From: JAKJEP01 sp964580995
GTDB lineage: Bacteria; Planctomycetota; Phycisphaerae; Sedimentisphaerales; SM23-30
Assembly (NCBI GenBank): GCA_964580995.1
Contig: CAZOMV010000053.1
Location: 1-38,931, forward strand
Direction of reading: 5' to 3'
Length of the DNA: 38,931 nt
Shown here in pieces: positions 14,945-24,229 of the stretch (positions are counted from its first letter, which is position 1; each line of letters begins with the position of its first letter). Made by a program: the position numbers and the translations under genes. The notes beneath the pieces were generated by a model, which had not been told where the DNA came from, made no database searches, and saw only the letters and a program-made list of their open reading frames with translations.

Positions 14945-17511
14945 GGCATTTGTGAGGCTTGCCAGATCTGATCGCATTTTTGGATGATGTAGCTGCTTAA
15001 CGCCCGCCGCAACCAGGCGAACTGATTTTTCTCCATTGCATTTTTCATGTTGGTAACTATTTGGTCCGTGCCGGCGGGCAGTTGGACATTGGCGGCCTGC
15101 ATTTGCCGGATTTTATCCAATGCCTCCGCCGCCTGCGCTTGCAAAGCCTCGACGATTTCCTGCGGCGGACGGACGGTAAAATCGGTGATATTGGCTTTGG
15201 ACGAAAGGGCGAAGGTTTGCAAGCCGTAGGGGCCGACGATGATTCGCCAGTCGGCGGGGACATTCAGCGATTCGCTGGTGGCTAAATTGATGACCGGATC
15301 GGTTAGGCCGGTATGCTGTAATTTCACTTCGACGGGATAATATTCCCGGTTCACCAGATACAGATACCGTTTGCCATCGGCCAGCAGGGTGCGAACCGCG
15401 ACGGGATCGGTGGAAGCACCGACCGTCTGGAATTTTTTAGCAGGCAGTGTCTGATAGGCGCGGGCGAAGCTTTGAATTTCGTCGGTGTGGGTGGAATCGA
15501 GGTAAAGGCCGCCGCGGGTGATCTGGCAGGCATCGAGCTGGGCCAGGGCGTGGGTCGCATGTTCCATATAGTGAGGCCCGGCCTGGAAGGGAGAGGTGAT
15601 TCGCAACTGATAATCCCACCAGAAGCCGTCGGGGGGATAGGTGGAGTTCATGTGAAAGTTGCCCTCAGCCGGTTTGCCGCAGAGTACGGCGAATTGCCTT
15701 GCCTGCGGATCGTCCGGGGCGCAGGGGTACCATTTGTGGTCGCCCCAGGCTTCCACCCAGCAGTCGAAAATGAAGGCGCCGGAAGCAGGCAGAGCCGCCA
15801 CCGCATCGAGCGTTTTGCTGTCGAGGAAATCGTGATCGCGGAACATGCAGGAACTTTCCAGCGGGGTATTCACCCCCGCAGTGCCCCAGCCGTCGCGGTC
15901 CCGGGCCTGCACGAAGGAGAGATCAACTTCGATGCCGGGTTCATTCTGATAGAGATTAACGTCGAAGCCGCCTTCTCGGTAGAGATCGTAGGTAGTTTTG
16001 CGGGCGTAGAGTTGATGGGCAGGGCTGTTGGCGATGCCCACCCAGCCGGGAATGGTGGTTTCGGTCCACATCGAAATGGTCAGTCGCAAATCCGGACGGG
16101 CGGCTACCACGATATCCCGCATCTGGCGGAAGAGGTCGCGGATTTTCAGGCAGCGCCATTCCATCCATTTTTCCAGATGGTTGTTGACCAGAAATTCATA
16201 CCGTTTCGAGAAGCGGTCGGGCGCTTTATTATCGACAGGGATTTCGATGCCGGTTTCTTTCTGGAAGAGGGCGGCGGTATAATCGTCATAGCCGGCGTTA
16301 AGGGAGAAAAACCAGGTGATAGTCGCATGCCACATGTTTACGGCGATGCCTTTGAAGGCGGGGTATTGGCTGTAGCGGTTGGCGATTTCGCTGGTAACGG
16401 CCAAAATCGCCTTCTGAACGGTCGGATGCAGAGGATTGAACATCACACCTTTGCCAAACGGACCGGCACGTTCTCCATAGGCATTTCCCTCGAGTCGGCC
16501 TTCAGCACTCTTCTGGAGATTGAGTACATTATAGATGGGTGTCCAGTCCATGGTGCTGCTCTGGACCTGATCGTTGCTGAGCATATTATTGTAGGTATCA
16601 GCGCCGGCCTTGATGGAGTCCAGATCAATGTTCATATTCTGCATGAGGCTGCCCAGCCGCAGCAGGGTCATGGAAGCCTGGAACTCCAGCCCTTCTTCGC
16701 TGAAACGCTGGAGGGTCTGCGCGACCCAGTCAGCCGGGTGAGTGGTCCAGGGACTGTAGTATTGGCGGTCCGGGGCGGACACCCAGCCGAAATCACCGCA
16801 CGGTTCGATATCAGAAGGATAGAGCGGATGATGATACCAGATGACGGGATAGGTCAGCAGCCGCTGGCCGGTGTGCTTCATGTAGGAGATCATGCGTTCA
16901 ACCCATTCTTCGTGGGTAAAGGCCCCGACACTGCCGCATTTGCCGCAGGGATCTTCAAACTGGATGCCGAAATCGCGGCGGGGGCTATCGGCCGGGGCGG
17001 CGGGGATGTCAAGAGTGGGGAGATCTTCGAGTTCGTAGATTTTTACATCAGCGACGGCGGCAGGTTCCCCATCGCTCCAGGTCATAAAGACAATACTGCA
17101 ATCGTTCCAGCGGGGCCAGAAGATGCGTTTGAGTTCCAGCATCCCGCCGGAGAGGGGTTGATTGACACCGGTGAAAACACCGACCGTCAGGTCGTAACTC
17201 GTGCCGTCCATCATGCACATGTACCGGCGTTTATCGTCGGGATAACGGACGACAGCCAGGTGCGGCCGCCCGATATGTTCGACCTGAAACCGGTAGCCGA
17301 AACGGGAGAGCGGCCTGCCTTCCGCTTCGCGGTAGCGTCCGGCGGGTGATTCCGCCACCTGGATATTGCCATGACCAAAGTAGGTTTCCGCCGGATATTC
17401 CTGCGTGCAATCGAATTCCCGAACCAACTGTTTAATTTTGGCAGACTCAGCGAAAAGTGGGCTGCCTGCCATTAGCACTACAATCAAGAGCCATACATTA
17501 CGTATTTTCAT
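14926..17511 (-). CDS. Large secreted glycoside-hydrolase-like protein
   Basis: 861 aa. A signal peptide is at 1-22 (VWLLIVVLMAG, cut near LFA-E). Residues about 30-165 look like a beta-sandwich module. The centre (about 180-560) has the rhythm of a TIM-barrel hydrolase: repeated strand/helix blocks with aromatic and acidic ends such as YPVIWYHHPLYPSD, KGIAVNMWHATITWFF and LRLTISMWTETTIPGW. A beta-rich part and a helical C-terminal tail (about 785-855) follow. I cannot place it in a numbered GH family with confidence or name the catalytic acids. It begins at the ATGA overlap with the upstream rhamnosidase gene, so both are made together, probably for the same polysaccharide outside the cytoplasm. 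Confidence 0.7.
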   Translation of the reverse strand: MKIRNVWLLIVVLMAGSPLFAESAKIKQLVREFDCTQEYPAETYFGHGNIQVAESPAGRYREAEGRPLSRFGYRFQVEHIGRPHLAVVRYPDDKRRYMCMMDGTSYDLTVGVFTGVNQPLSGGMLELKRIFWPRWNDCSIVFMTWSDGEPAAVADVKIYELEDLPTLDIPAAPADSPRRDFGIQFEDPCGKCGSVGAFTHEEWVERMISYMKHTGQRLLTYPVIWYHHPLYPSDIEPCGDFGWVSAPDRQYYSPWTTHPADWVAQTLQRFSEEGLEFQASMTLLRLGSLMQNMNIDLDSIKAGADTYNNMLSNDQVQSSTMDWTPIYNVLNLQKSAEGRLEGNAYGERAGPFGKGVMFNPLHPTVQKAILAVTSEIANRYSQYPAFKGIAVNMWHATITWFFSLNAGYDDYTAALFQKETGIEIPVDNKAPDRFSKRYEFLVNNHLEKWMEWRCLKIRDLFRQMRDIVVAARPDLRLTISMWTETTIPGWVGIANSPAHQLYARKTTYDLYREGGFDVNLYQNEPGIEVDLSFVQARDRDGWGTAGVNTPLESSCMFRDHDFLDSKTLDAVAALPASGAFIFDCWVEAWGDHKWYPCAPDDPQARQFAVLCGKPAEGNFHMNSTYPPDGFWWDYQLRITSPFQAGPHYMEHATHALAQLDACQITRGGLYLDSTHTDEIQSFARAYQTLPAKKFQTVGASTDPVAVRTLLADGKRYLYLVNREYYPVEVKLQHTGLTDPVINLATSESLNVPADWRIIVGPYGLQTFALSSKANITDFTVRPPQEIVEALQAQAAEALDKIRQMQAANVQLPAGTDQIVTNMKNAMEKNQFAWLRRALSSYIIQKCDQIWQASQMPMDKRN

Positions 17512-20003
17512 TTTTGTTCTCCGGTGAAATTTCCTGATTCTGACTGGAATCGAATATGCCTTGAATCCATGTGTATGGAAGAATCTTTCGTTTTGCCGTT
17601 TTCAACGATGATTTTATTATTTATGGTTAGAGTAGGATTTTCAGATAACCGGGGTATGGAGATATCGGCGGTCACCCCTGACGGGATTTCATAGTGGAAC
17701 GACAATCCGGCTTTCTCTCGTCGCCAGCTTATCGGAACAGGGCCGAACTCAGTGACCACGATGCCTTGGGCGAAGACAAGGTTGCCCAGCCGCGGTTCGA
17801 TCACAATCCGCTTTTGGGCGACGGGCAGTTCCACGCGCACACCCAGCACATAGGCACTGAGAAAATACGCCGGCGGGCTGGCCATATTATGACAGGCCTC
17901 GCCGGGGCCAAAACCTTCCCATACCGTTTTGGTTTCATAGTTCACCATCGCCACCCAGCGCTGCCGGATTAAATCCAATACCAGTTGATCCACTTCCGAG
18001 TTGTTCATCTGATAGAACACCTCAAACAGATACCGATGTACATAGGGAGAAAAATCTTCCCGGGTATAATTCGCCAGCAGCCATTGATTCACCCGCTCCC
18101 GGCGATCTTCCGGAACGATGCCGAAATATAAAGCCATCACAGCGCCATGGGCCGTTGGTGGTATTTTCTGGCCGTCTTGGATCGCGCCATAATACGAACC
18201 GCTTGGTTCATCCCATAAATGCTCGTTGACCGCTTTGGATAAGGCAGCCGCCTCGGCGGCATATTGGCCGTGTTGATCGCTCTGGCCCAGGAGTTTCACC
18301 ATGGCCGCCATATCGTTGAATGCTTTATAAATCGCGGCATTCAGCGTTATGCCCTCGCAAACCTGATAAACCAGCGGATTTCCGGGAAAGACAAATTCGC
18401 GGGCGTTGACCAGGCCGTTGGGGGTTTTCCGGTCAAGGAACCATTTTAGCTGCCCGGTAATCGCCGGCCATAATTTTTGTGCCAGTTCCAGATCGCCGGT
18501 TGCATCATAATACGTGCGGATCCCCTGCATCCAAAGGCAGGCATAATCCTCGATGTAGCTGTGGATGTCCCAATAATCACTGGGATAATTGGCCCGGACC
18601 CGGCCATCCGGCTGGGAGCTTTGCCCGATATGACGGAGCATGTTCCGGATCAAACGCGGGTCGCCATACCACGGTTTGCCATCGGCCCCGGGGCCGGCAA
18701 AGGCCACCCGCGTGATCGGATATTCATCCGAAACCCCATCCCCCAGCCATTCGACCCGTTCCCGCGTGGCACAATCGACATAAGCATCTTCGGAACAAAG
18801 CAGTACGGTGCGCATCGAATTTTGCCACAGGGTATTGAGCATTTCGTCATTGCAGGTGAATTGCCCGACCAGATCAAACGGATACAGGCGATTGATAATC
18901 TTCACATCCTGTAATTGGATCGAGCCGGAGCGGACCTCAATCACCAGATACTTGAAACCAAAAGTATCCCCGCTGCGATATTCCTGCCGGCCGGCGCGGG
19001 CAATATATCGGTTGGGCATATTCCAGTTGGAAACGGGCTGGCTGCCGCTGCTGTAATAGGTCTGGGCGTAGTTCAATTCCAGTTGGCTGCCTTCTTCGGC
19101 CTCGAAGTCCAGGGCCGAATAAGCCTGGGTAAATTCCCCGGCGTCGATAATCAGCGTTTCTCCGCTTTGCAAGGAAATGGGCAGATGGAGAGGCTGTGTC
19201 GTTTCGGTTTTCGTTTTATGCTCGATGATCTGTAAGGATTTTACTTCCTGTTCCCGCAATAAGGGGATGGAGCGCGGTTTTAGCTCGCCCCAGAGCGACC
19301 CATCGATTTTGTATGGCTGGGTCCATTGGGTATCATCGAAACCCGGGCGCATCCAGTCGCGGCGATCCCGGCGAGCGTCGATATTGTCAGCGATACTGCT
19401 CCACATATGTTTGCCCGGCAGGAGGTCGGAAATTTCGGGGGATAGGCCAAAACGGGTTTTGTCATTGGCCCGCCAGGCTTCATCGGTGGGTATGGTGATA
19501 AGCTGTCCTGTATTGTCTTTCATATCCAGTCGCGCGGTAAAACCGGGCACGTGATTCATCATCCGGCCGTTGACCGCGCCGGAATAATTGTGTACCAGAA
19601 CCGCGATGGCGTTGGGGCCGGGCTGTAAATACTTCTGAATATCCAGCGTATCATATTCCGGATATCTCGGATCGAACCGGCAAGGCCCGCGGTCCACATA
19701 GGCGCCATTGACCCACAAAATATACCGTGCATCGGCGAAAAGATGCAGTTTTGCCCCGGCCGGTTGGCCCGTCAAATTAAACTCTCTGCGAAAGACGCAA
19801 TAGACCTGTTTGAGAACGGGTTTTTCCTCGATCCAGATTATCGACTGCTGCAAGGCTGGCCCAATTTCATCGCCGGCGGCATTACCGTATGCCGGGTGTG
19901 CCCCCATGGCCAGCCAGATCACCCCAAAGACAGGGAGGAATCTGGCCAGTTTTTTTTGAGATTTCCCCGAACAGGTCAAACCAGAATGTAGTGATCGTGA
20001 CAC
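17508..20003 (-). CDS. Secreted alpha-L-rhamnosidase-like protein, GH78
   Basis: 831 aa. The export signal is at about 18-41 (ARFLPVFGVIWLAMG, cut near AYG-N), after a basic N-region. Residues about 50-250 hold the N-terminal beta domains (LFADARYILWVNGAYVDRGP). The (alpha/alpha)6 barrel starts near 385 and includes DCATRERVEWLGD at 410-422, the family signature that carries the general acid region. GH78 enzymes release terminal rhamnose from pectins and other glycans. The start is GTG at 20003 with AAGGAG 5 nt upstream; no nearby ATG is as good. A strong promoter lies about 50 nt upstream. The stop overlaps the next gene by 4 bp (ATGA). Confidence 0.85.
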   Translation of the reverse strand: MSRSLHSGLTCSGKSQKKLARFLPVFGVIWLAMGAHPAYGNAAGDEIGPALQQSIIWIEEKPVLKQVYCVFRREFNLTGQPAGAKLHLFADARYILWVNGAYVDRGPCRFDPRYPEYDTLDIQKYLQPGPNAIAVLVHNYSGAVNGRMMNHVPGFTARLDMKDNTGQLITIPTDEAWRANDKTRFGLSPEISDLLPGKHMWSSIADNIDARRDRRDWMRPGFDDTQWTQPYKIDGSLWGELKPRSIPLLREQEVKSLQIIEHKTKTETTQPLHLPISLQSGETLIIDAGEFTQAYSALDFEAEEGSQLELNYAQTYYSSGSQPVSNWNMPNRYIARAGRQEYRSGDTFGFKYLVIEVRSGSIQLQDVKIINRLYPFDLVGQFTCNDEMLNTLWQNSMRTVLLCSEDAYVDCATRERVEWLGDGVSDEYPITRVAFAGPGADGKPWYGDPRLIRNMLRHIGQSSQPDGRVRANYPSDYWDIHSYIEDYACLWMQGIRTYYDATGDLELAQKLWPAITGQLKWFLDRKTPNGLVNAREFVFPGNPLVYQVCEGITLNAAIYKAFNDMAAMVKLLGQSDQHGQYAAEAAALSKAVNEHLWDEPSGSYYGAIQDGQKIPPTAHGAVMALYFGIVPEDRRERVNQWLLANYTREDFSPYVHRYLFEVFYQMNNSEVDQLVLDLIRQRWVAMVNYETKTVWEGFGPGEACHNMASPPAYFLSAYVLGVRVELPVAQKRIVIEPRLGNLVFAQGIVVTEFGPVPISWRREKAGLSFHYEIPSGVTADISIPRLSENPTLTINNKIIVENGKTKDSSIHMDSRHIRFQSESGNFTGEQK

Positions 20004-20057
20004 AAATGCTCCTTACTTTTATCCTCAGATACGTTCCATCAGGTAGAAGTAGGAGAA

Positions 20058-20086
20058 AATATATCCGCTTTTGCCGGATTCGTCAA
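20058..20086 (-). promoter_or_regulatory. Sigma70-type promoter for the GH78 operon
   Basis: On the minus strand TTGACG (20086-20081) and TATATT (20063-20058) are 17 nt apart. The start codon is about 55 nt downstream of the -10. Confidence 0.65.
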
Positions 20087-20113
20087 AATATTTCCAATAT
20101 TCACGGTCCGCCA

Positions 20114-20141
20114 TTGATTTTTCCGGAGAAAGTGGTATAAG
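20114..20141 (+). promoter_or_regulatory. Promoter for the cyclophilin gene
   Basis: TTGATT (20114-20119) and TATAAG (20136-20141) are spaced 16 nt, 29 nt before the start codon. It is divergent from the GH78 promoter, with only 27 nt between the two -35 boxes. Confidence 0.5.
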
Positions 20142-20170
20142 GCAAAAAAGTGTAATCAGGAGAAAATGGT

Positions 20171-20842
20171 ATGAGTAAAAAATATGGAATGGAAAAGGCC
20201 ATCCTGCTTTGCTGTCTGCTGGGTGCAACAGGGCTGATCGGCTGTGACAAGGGGAAAAATATCCCCGATAACCAAGAGAACAACAAACCCGTACAGGAGC
20301 AAGCAGTGAAACCAGACCAGGCAAATTCTAAACCGCAGGTGGCATTTGAGACAACGATGGGGGAAATCGTGATCGAGCTGGACGGCCAGGCGGCACCGGT
20401 TACGACAGCGAATTTTCTGCAGTATGTCAAGGCCGGTTTTTTTGACGGGAAAGACGGCAAAGGGGAAACCATTTTTCACCGGGTGATACCGGATTTTATG
20501 ATTCAGGGCGGCGGGTTTACGTCCAAGATGAATCAGAAAACTGCCGGCAAGCCGATCGTCAATGAAGCAGCGAACGGCTTGAAGAATGACCGGGGTACGA
20601 TTGCGATGGCCCGGACCAACAATCCCAACAGTGCCACCTGTCAGTTTTTTATCAACCTCAAGAATAACGATTTTCTGAATTATGCCCCCGGCAATCCCGG
20701 CTATGCGGTATTTGGCAAGGTCATCAAGGGTATGGAAGCAGTGGATGCGATTGCGAAGGTAAAGACCGGCAATCATGGCCCGCATGGCGATGTGCCCGTG
20801 GAGCCGGTGGTAATTCAATCGGCGAAAGTAATTTCGGAATAA
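20171..20842 (+). CDS. Lipoprotein peptidyl-prolyl cis-trans isomerase, cyclophilin type
   Basis: 223 aa. A lipoprotein signal ends at LIGC with the lipidated Cys25, followed by a flexible Asn/Gln/Pro-rich tether to about residue 55. The cyclophilin fold runs from about 57 to 221: FETTMGEIVIEL, FHRVIPDFMIQGGG (catalytic arginine in FHR), NDRGTIAMARTNNPNSATCQFFIN and YAVFGKVIKGMEAVDAI. It catalyses proline isomerisation during folding of exported proteins. CAGGAG lies 8 nt upstream of the ATG. The nitroreductase gene follows after 33 nt with its own ribosome site. Confidence 0.92.
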   Translation: MSKKYGMEKAILLCCLLGATGLIGCDKGKNIPDNQENNKPVQEQAVKPDQANSKPQVAFETTMGEIVIELDGQAAPVTTANFLQYVKAGFFDGKDGKGETIFHRVIPDFMIQGGGFTSKMNQKTAGKPIVNEAANGLKNDRGTIAMARTNNPNSATCQFFINLKNNDFLNYAPGNPGYAVFGKVIKGMEAVDAIAKVKTGNHGPHGDVPVEPVVIQSAKVISE

Positions 20843-20875
20843 TATCGGAATCCCTATTTTGCGGAGGTAATGGTT

Positions 20876-21385
20876 ATGGATGCCCTGGAAGCCATTTTAT
20901 CCCGGCGGAGTATCCGTAAATACCAGGACCGGCCCGTTCCGGAGGAAGTGGTGCATCAATTGCTGGAGGCGGGGATGAGTGCACCCACAGCCCGGAATGT
21001 AAAGCCGTGGTATTTTCTGGTAATCAATGAGCGTACCATCCTGGATGCGATTGTCGAGTTTCATCCGTATGCGGCCATGCTGCGGGAAGCGCCGCTGGCG
21101 ATCCTGGTATGCGGGGACCGGGAGGCGGAGCCGATGGATGGTTTCTTATCGCAGAATTGCTCGGCAGCCACGGAAAATATTCTGCTGGCGGCCCATGCGC
21201 TGGGATTAGGAGCGGTGTGGCTGGGAATCTATCCCCGCCAGGAGCGAATCGAAGCGATCAGCAAACTCATTGGATTGCCGGAACTGGTTCTCCCCGTAAC
21301 CCTGATCGCGGTGGGGTATCCAGCGGAGGAAAAAAAGACGAGAAACCGCTACGACCGATCCAAGGTACGCTATAACCACTGGTGA
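20876..21385 (+). CDS. Nitroreductase-family flavoprotein
   Basis: 169 aa, cytoplasmic. The N-terminal FMN-phosphate motif is RRSIRKY (10-16), followed by LLEAGMSAPTARNVKPWYFLV, and SQNCSAATENILLAAHALGLGAVWLG with the second FMN-contacting region. Family members reduce nitro compounds, quinones or enones with NAD(P)H; the physiological substrate is unknown. The start at 20876 is chosen because GGAGG is 8 nt upstream; the ATG at 20870 would leave only 2 nt. The stop is 5 nt from the end of the convergent ABC gene. Confidence 0.88.
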   Translation: MDALEAILSRRSIRKYQDRPVPEEVVHQLLEAGMSAPTARNVKPWYFLVINERTILDAIVEFHPYAAMLREAPLAILVCGDREAEPMDGFLSQNCSAATENILLAAHALGLGAVWLGIYPRQERIEAISKLIGLPELVLPVTLIAVGYPAEEKKTRNRYDRSKVRYNHW

Positions 21386-21390
21386 TGGTT

Positions 21391-22197
21391 TTATATCTTC
21401 CACTCTGGAGGGAGAGCGCGAGCGTAGAAGCGGCCATCCAGCCGAATAATCTCTACCTGGCAATCGAACGTTTCGGATAAACGATCGGAGGTCAGGGTTT
21501 CCACCGGGCTGCCTTGAGCTACCATGGCACCATTTTTCAGGAGAAGGATCTGATCGATGGGATAGGGCAACTCATCCAGATGGTGGGAAACAACCAGCAG
21601 GGCCGGGGCCTGGGGGCGAGCCAGCAGTTTTTCCAGGGCGTGAAGGATACCAACCCGGGCCCCCATATCCAGCCCGGCGGTCGGTTCATCGAGAATGAGA
21701 AGGCTCGGCCGGCAGACCATGGCCCGGGCGATCAGAACCCGCATCTGTTCCCCGGTCGATAATTTCCCAAACGGTTGAAAGGCCTTATCGGTGAGGCTTA
21801 ACGAGGCGATCTCCCGGTCCACACGCTGCCAGTCGGCCGGCGTAACCGTTTTGTATTCGGGCAGCACAATCGTACCGAACAAGCCCGTGGCGACCAGCGT
21901 CCGGACGGCCATTTCGCTTTCGAATTCGGGGACACGAGACGGGGCGATCAACCCGATATTTTCGCGGACCTGCGCCAGCTCCACCTGGCCGAACGTGTGC
22001 CCCAAAATCCGCACGGTGCCCTGCGTGGGCCAGAGATAACCGGTGATAATGGCGATGAGAGACGACTTGCCGGCGCCGTTGGGACCGATGACGGCACAGC
22101 ACTGACCTTGCTGCACCGAAAGATGGATATCCCGCAGCAGACATCTGCCCTCGACGGTCAGGGATACGTTCGCTAAGTGGATGGCCTCGGATGTCAT
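21391..22197 (-). CDS. ABC transporter ATP-binding protein
   Basis: 268 aa. Walker A is GPNGAGKSS (38-46), signature LSTGEQMR (146-153), Walker B LLILDEPTAGLD (166-177), and the switch histidine lies in VVSHH. The layout, with a split P-loop domain ending in a short C-terminal extension (DCQVEIIRLDGRFYA), resembles the YlmA/ModF-like group of lone ATPases. No permease or binding protein is adjacent, so it may serve a partner elsewhere or act outside transport. It is the last gene of a three-gene minus-strand run behind a methyltransferase (18-nt gap) and an AraC regulator. Confidence 0.88.
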   Translation of the reverse strand: MTSEAIHLANVSLTVEGRCLLRDIHLSVQQGQCCAVIGPNGAGKSSLIAIITGYLWPTQGTVRILGHTFGQVELAQVRENIGLIAPSRVPEFESEMAVRTLVATGLFGTIVLPEYKTVTPADWQRVDREIASLSLTDKAFQPFGKLSTGEQMRVLIARAMVCRPSLLILDEPTAGLDMGARVGILHALEKLLARPQAPALLVVSHHLDELPYPIDQILLLKNGAMVAQGSPVETLTSDRLSETFDCQVEIIRLDGRFYARALPPEWKI

Positions 22198-22215
22198 AGG
22201 GGAAAGTCTCCCGGT

Positions 22216-23178
22216 TTATGGTTTTTCCGCGGTAATCCACGCGGCGCTATGGTCTTCGGATACGGCGATACTTTGCGGATTGACAAAGCCGGCCTGACAA
22301 ATGACGGCAAAGAGTTCGGAGCGGGAAAAGGCCCCGACCATGATGTTGAATAAGGCGGGGATCAGCGGGCCGGTTTTCTCGTCGTTGAGCAAAAATTCCT
22401 GGACCAGCAGCAGGCCGCCCTGGGTCATGGATTTCCAGGCTTTGGCCAGTTTCCCTTCCGCCCCGCTGGCCGGCCCGTGCAGGACATTGGAAGCCAGAAA
22501 CACATCATGGCCCCAGCCAAAATCATCGGTATCCCAGTTTCCCGCCTGCAAAGTGATCCGGTCTTCCATGCCATGATCCGTAATGTTCTCTTTGGCGATG
22601 GCGATGGTTTCAGGCAGGTCAAAGAGGATGGCTTTGAGCCGGGGGAATTTTCGGCAGAAGGCAATGGAATAGGAGCCGGGGCCGCCTCCCAGGTCGAATA
22701 ACTGCCGGCGGGAGGAGAGGTCGATTTTGTCCAAAATGATTTCCAGCCGGCCGGCCTGCGCGATATTTTTCATACCCAGAATAAAATTGCGATGCTGCTG
22801 CTGGGGAGAAATCACCGGAGTTTTTTCCCGGCGCAATTCATCCTCCAGCGTATTCCAGAAGTTCCAGGTCGATTCGGAATGCGCGATAATATCCCCCTGA
22901 TACAACTCCCGGCCGCGGACTAAATACCGGTCTGAAAACTCGGAATTTCGATACACCTTTTCCTGTTTCTCCAAAAGTCCCAGGGTAACACAGGCAATCA
23001 GGACCTTTCCCGTCATCTCCGGTTTGGTATCGCAATACCGGGCGATCTCTTCCAGGGGCAGCGGTTTTCGGGCCAGCAGAGTGAATACCTCCAGCTTCGT
23101 CACGACCTGTAAAAGCCGGGAAGCCCGAAAACTCCAGGTCAGTTCATTCAGCATAGCGATATTATCAATCGTTTGCAT
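22216..23178 (-). CDS. O-methyltransferase, acetylserotonin/caffeate-like
   Basis: 320 aa. An N-terminal winged-helix dimerisation domain spans about 1-85 (FTLLARKPLPLEEIARYC). A class I SAM-binding domain covers about 110-320 with FDLGGGPGSYSIAFC as motif I, LKAILFDLPETI as motif II and LLLVQEFLLNDEKTGPL downstream. This architecture is the Methyltransf_2 class, which methylates hydroxyl groups of aromatic or polyketide-like small molecules. It lies between an AraC regulator (20-nt gap) and an ABC ATPase (18-nt gap), suggesting that the regulator controls modification and handling of one small molecule. The substrate is unknown. Confidence 0.82.
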   Translation of the reverse strand: MQTIDNIAMLNELTWSFRASRLLQVVTKLEVFTLLARKPLPLEEIARYCDTKPEMTGKVLIACVTLGLLEKQEKVYRNSEFSDRYLVRGRELYQGDIIAHSESTWNFWNTLEDELRREKTPVISPQQQHRNFILGMKNIAQAGRLEIILDKIDLSSRRQLFDLGGGPGSYSIAFCRKFPRLKAILFDLPETIAIAKENITDHGMEDRITLQAGNWDTDDFGWGHDVFLASNVLHGPASGAEGKLAKAWKSMTQGGLLLVQEFLLNDEKTGPLIPALFNIMVGAFSRSELFAVICQAGFVNPQSIAVSEDHSAAWITAEKP

Positions 23179-23198
23179 TGGTTTTCCTTATAGCCGGG

Positions 23199-24143
23199 TT
23201 ATATATGTGCCAGGCGATAATTTCTAGGGGAAAGTCCGTGGAATTTTTTGAAATTCCGCGAGAAATGATAGGGATCCTCGAAACCAACCTGGGCGGCGAT
23301 TTGATGGATCGGCTGGCTGGAGGTAAGTAATAAACTGGCCGCCTTGTTCAGCTTCAATCTCATAATATACTCCTGGGGCGTAATCTCATCGAACTGCCGG
23401 AACAGCCGGGCCAGGTAGCGAACATTGATCCCGCAGGCCTCGGCGACCCCGGCGGGGGAGAACAGCCGGGAAAAATGATCGTCGATATACCGTTTGCATT
23501 CCCGGTAGGTCGCCATGGCCAGAGAGGTGGACGAGCCGGACACCGCCAGCCGGCAGGCCTGTTCCAGCAGCAGGCTGCGGAGATAATTGCAGCAAAGCGG
23601 CTGGGAATATTCCGTTTTTTCCAGCCCCTTTTTCAAAAGCTGTTCGATCAGGAAAAAAGTCTCTCCCGGGTTGGCCAGCTCGATGACTCCCTGGGAGGCC
23701 AGAGAGCTTTTTTGAAACAAATCCGCTGCTTCCGAGCCGACAAAGGCGACGAAAATATGTTCCATCGGATGTTGGGGGTCGCATTTATAATGGTGCGGCA
23801 TACCGGGAGTAAAGCCGCCCAGGGTTCCTTTTTTCAATTGATGGCGGGTGCCGTTGATTTCCAGGGAGCATTTTCCCTTGGTCACATATTCGATGATATA
23901 ATACGGATAGGTACTGCGTTTGATTTCAAAATCCGGGGCGCAGATTTCAAAACCGCCAAAGACAATCGCCAGCTCCCTGGTGGAATCGGGTCCGGTCTCG
24001 AAAAAGAAATACTTCGCCTGCTGGACACTGCCTTCCAGCGCCTGGGGGTATTTGCTGCTGAGATCATCCTTCTTAATGGGCTGCTTTTGCATATCCGCTT
24101 TTGCTAAACCGGAAAAATATCCAATGTTACTTTTATCCATCAT
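23199..24143 (-). CDS. AraC-family transcriptional regulator
   Basis: 314 aa. The N-terminal half (about 50-170) is a cupin-like ligand-sensing domain (YIIEYVTKGKCSLEINGTRH, TPGMPHHYKCDP). The C-terminal half carries two helix-turn-helix units, SRLFSPAGVAEACGINVRYLA and QPIHQIAAQVGFEDPYHFSRNFKKF, ending in SPRNYR, the AraC signature. The architecture is that of sugar-responsive activators. The start is taken as ATG 24143; an upstream TTG at 24185 is in frame but unlikely. It is divergent from a PIG-L deacetylase gene with 86 bp between, so it plausibly regulates both sides. Confidence 0.88.
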   Translation of the reverse strand: MMDKSNIGYFSGLAKADMQKQPIKKDDLSSKYPQALEGSVQQAKYFFFETGPDSTRELAIVFGGFEICAPDFEIKRSTYPYYIIEYVTKGKCSLEINGTRHQLKKGTLGGFTPGMPHHYKCDPQHPMEHIFVAFVGSEAADLFQKSSLASQGVIELANPGETFFLIEQLLKKGLEKTEYSQPLCCNYLRSLLLEQACRLAVSGSSTSLAMATYRECKRYIDDHFSRLFSPAGVAEACGINVRYLARLFRQFDEITPQEYIMRLKLNKAASLLLTSSQPIHQIAAQVGFEDPYHFSRNFKKFHGLSPRNYRLAHI

Positions 24144-24229
24144 TTTGTCACTTCTGTCTATGGACGTCAAGGATAATATCCACAAAGATTGGCAATAGAG
24201 TATAGAAATGATTTGGAAAGGACCTATAC

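Noticed and set aside
15472..17349. 625-codon open frame on the plus strand
   Set aside because: It is the antisense shadow of the secreted 861-aa protein, which has a signal peptide, ribosome coupling and coherent domains; the shadow has no ribosome site or family pattern.
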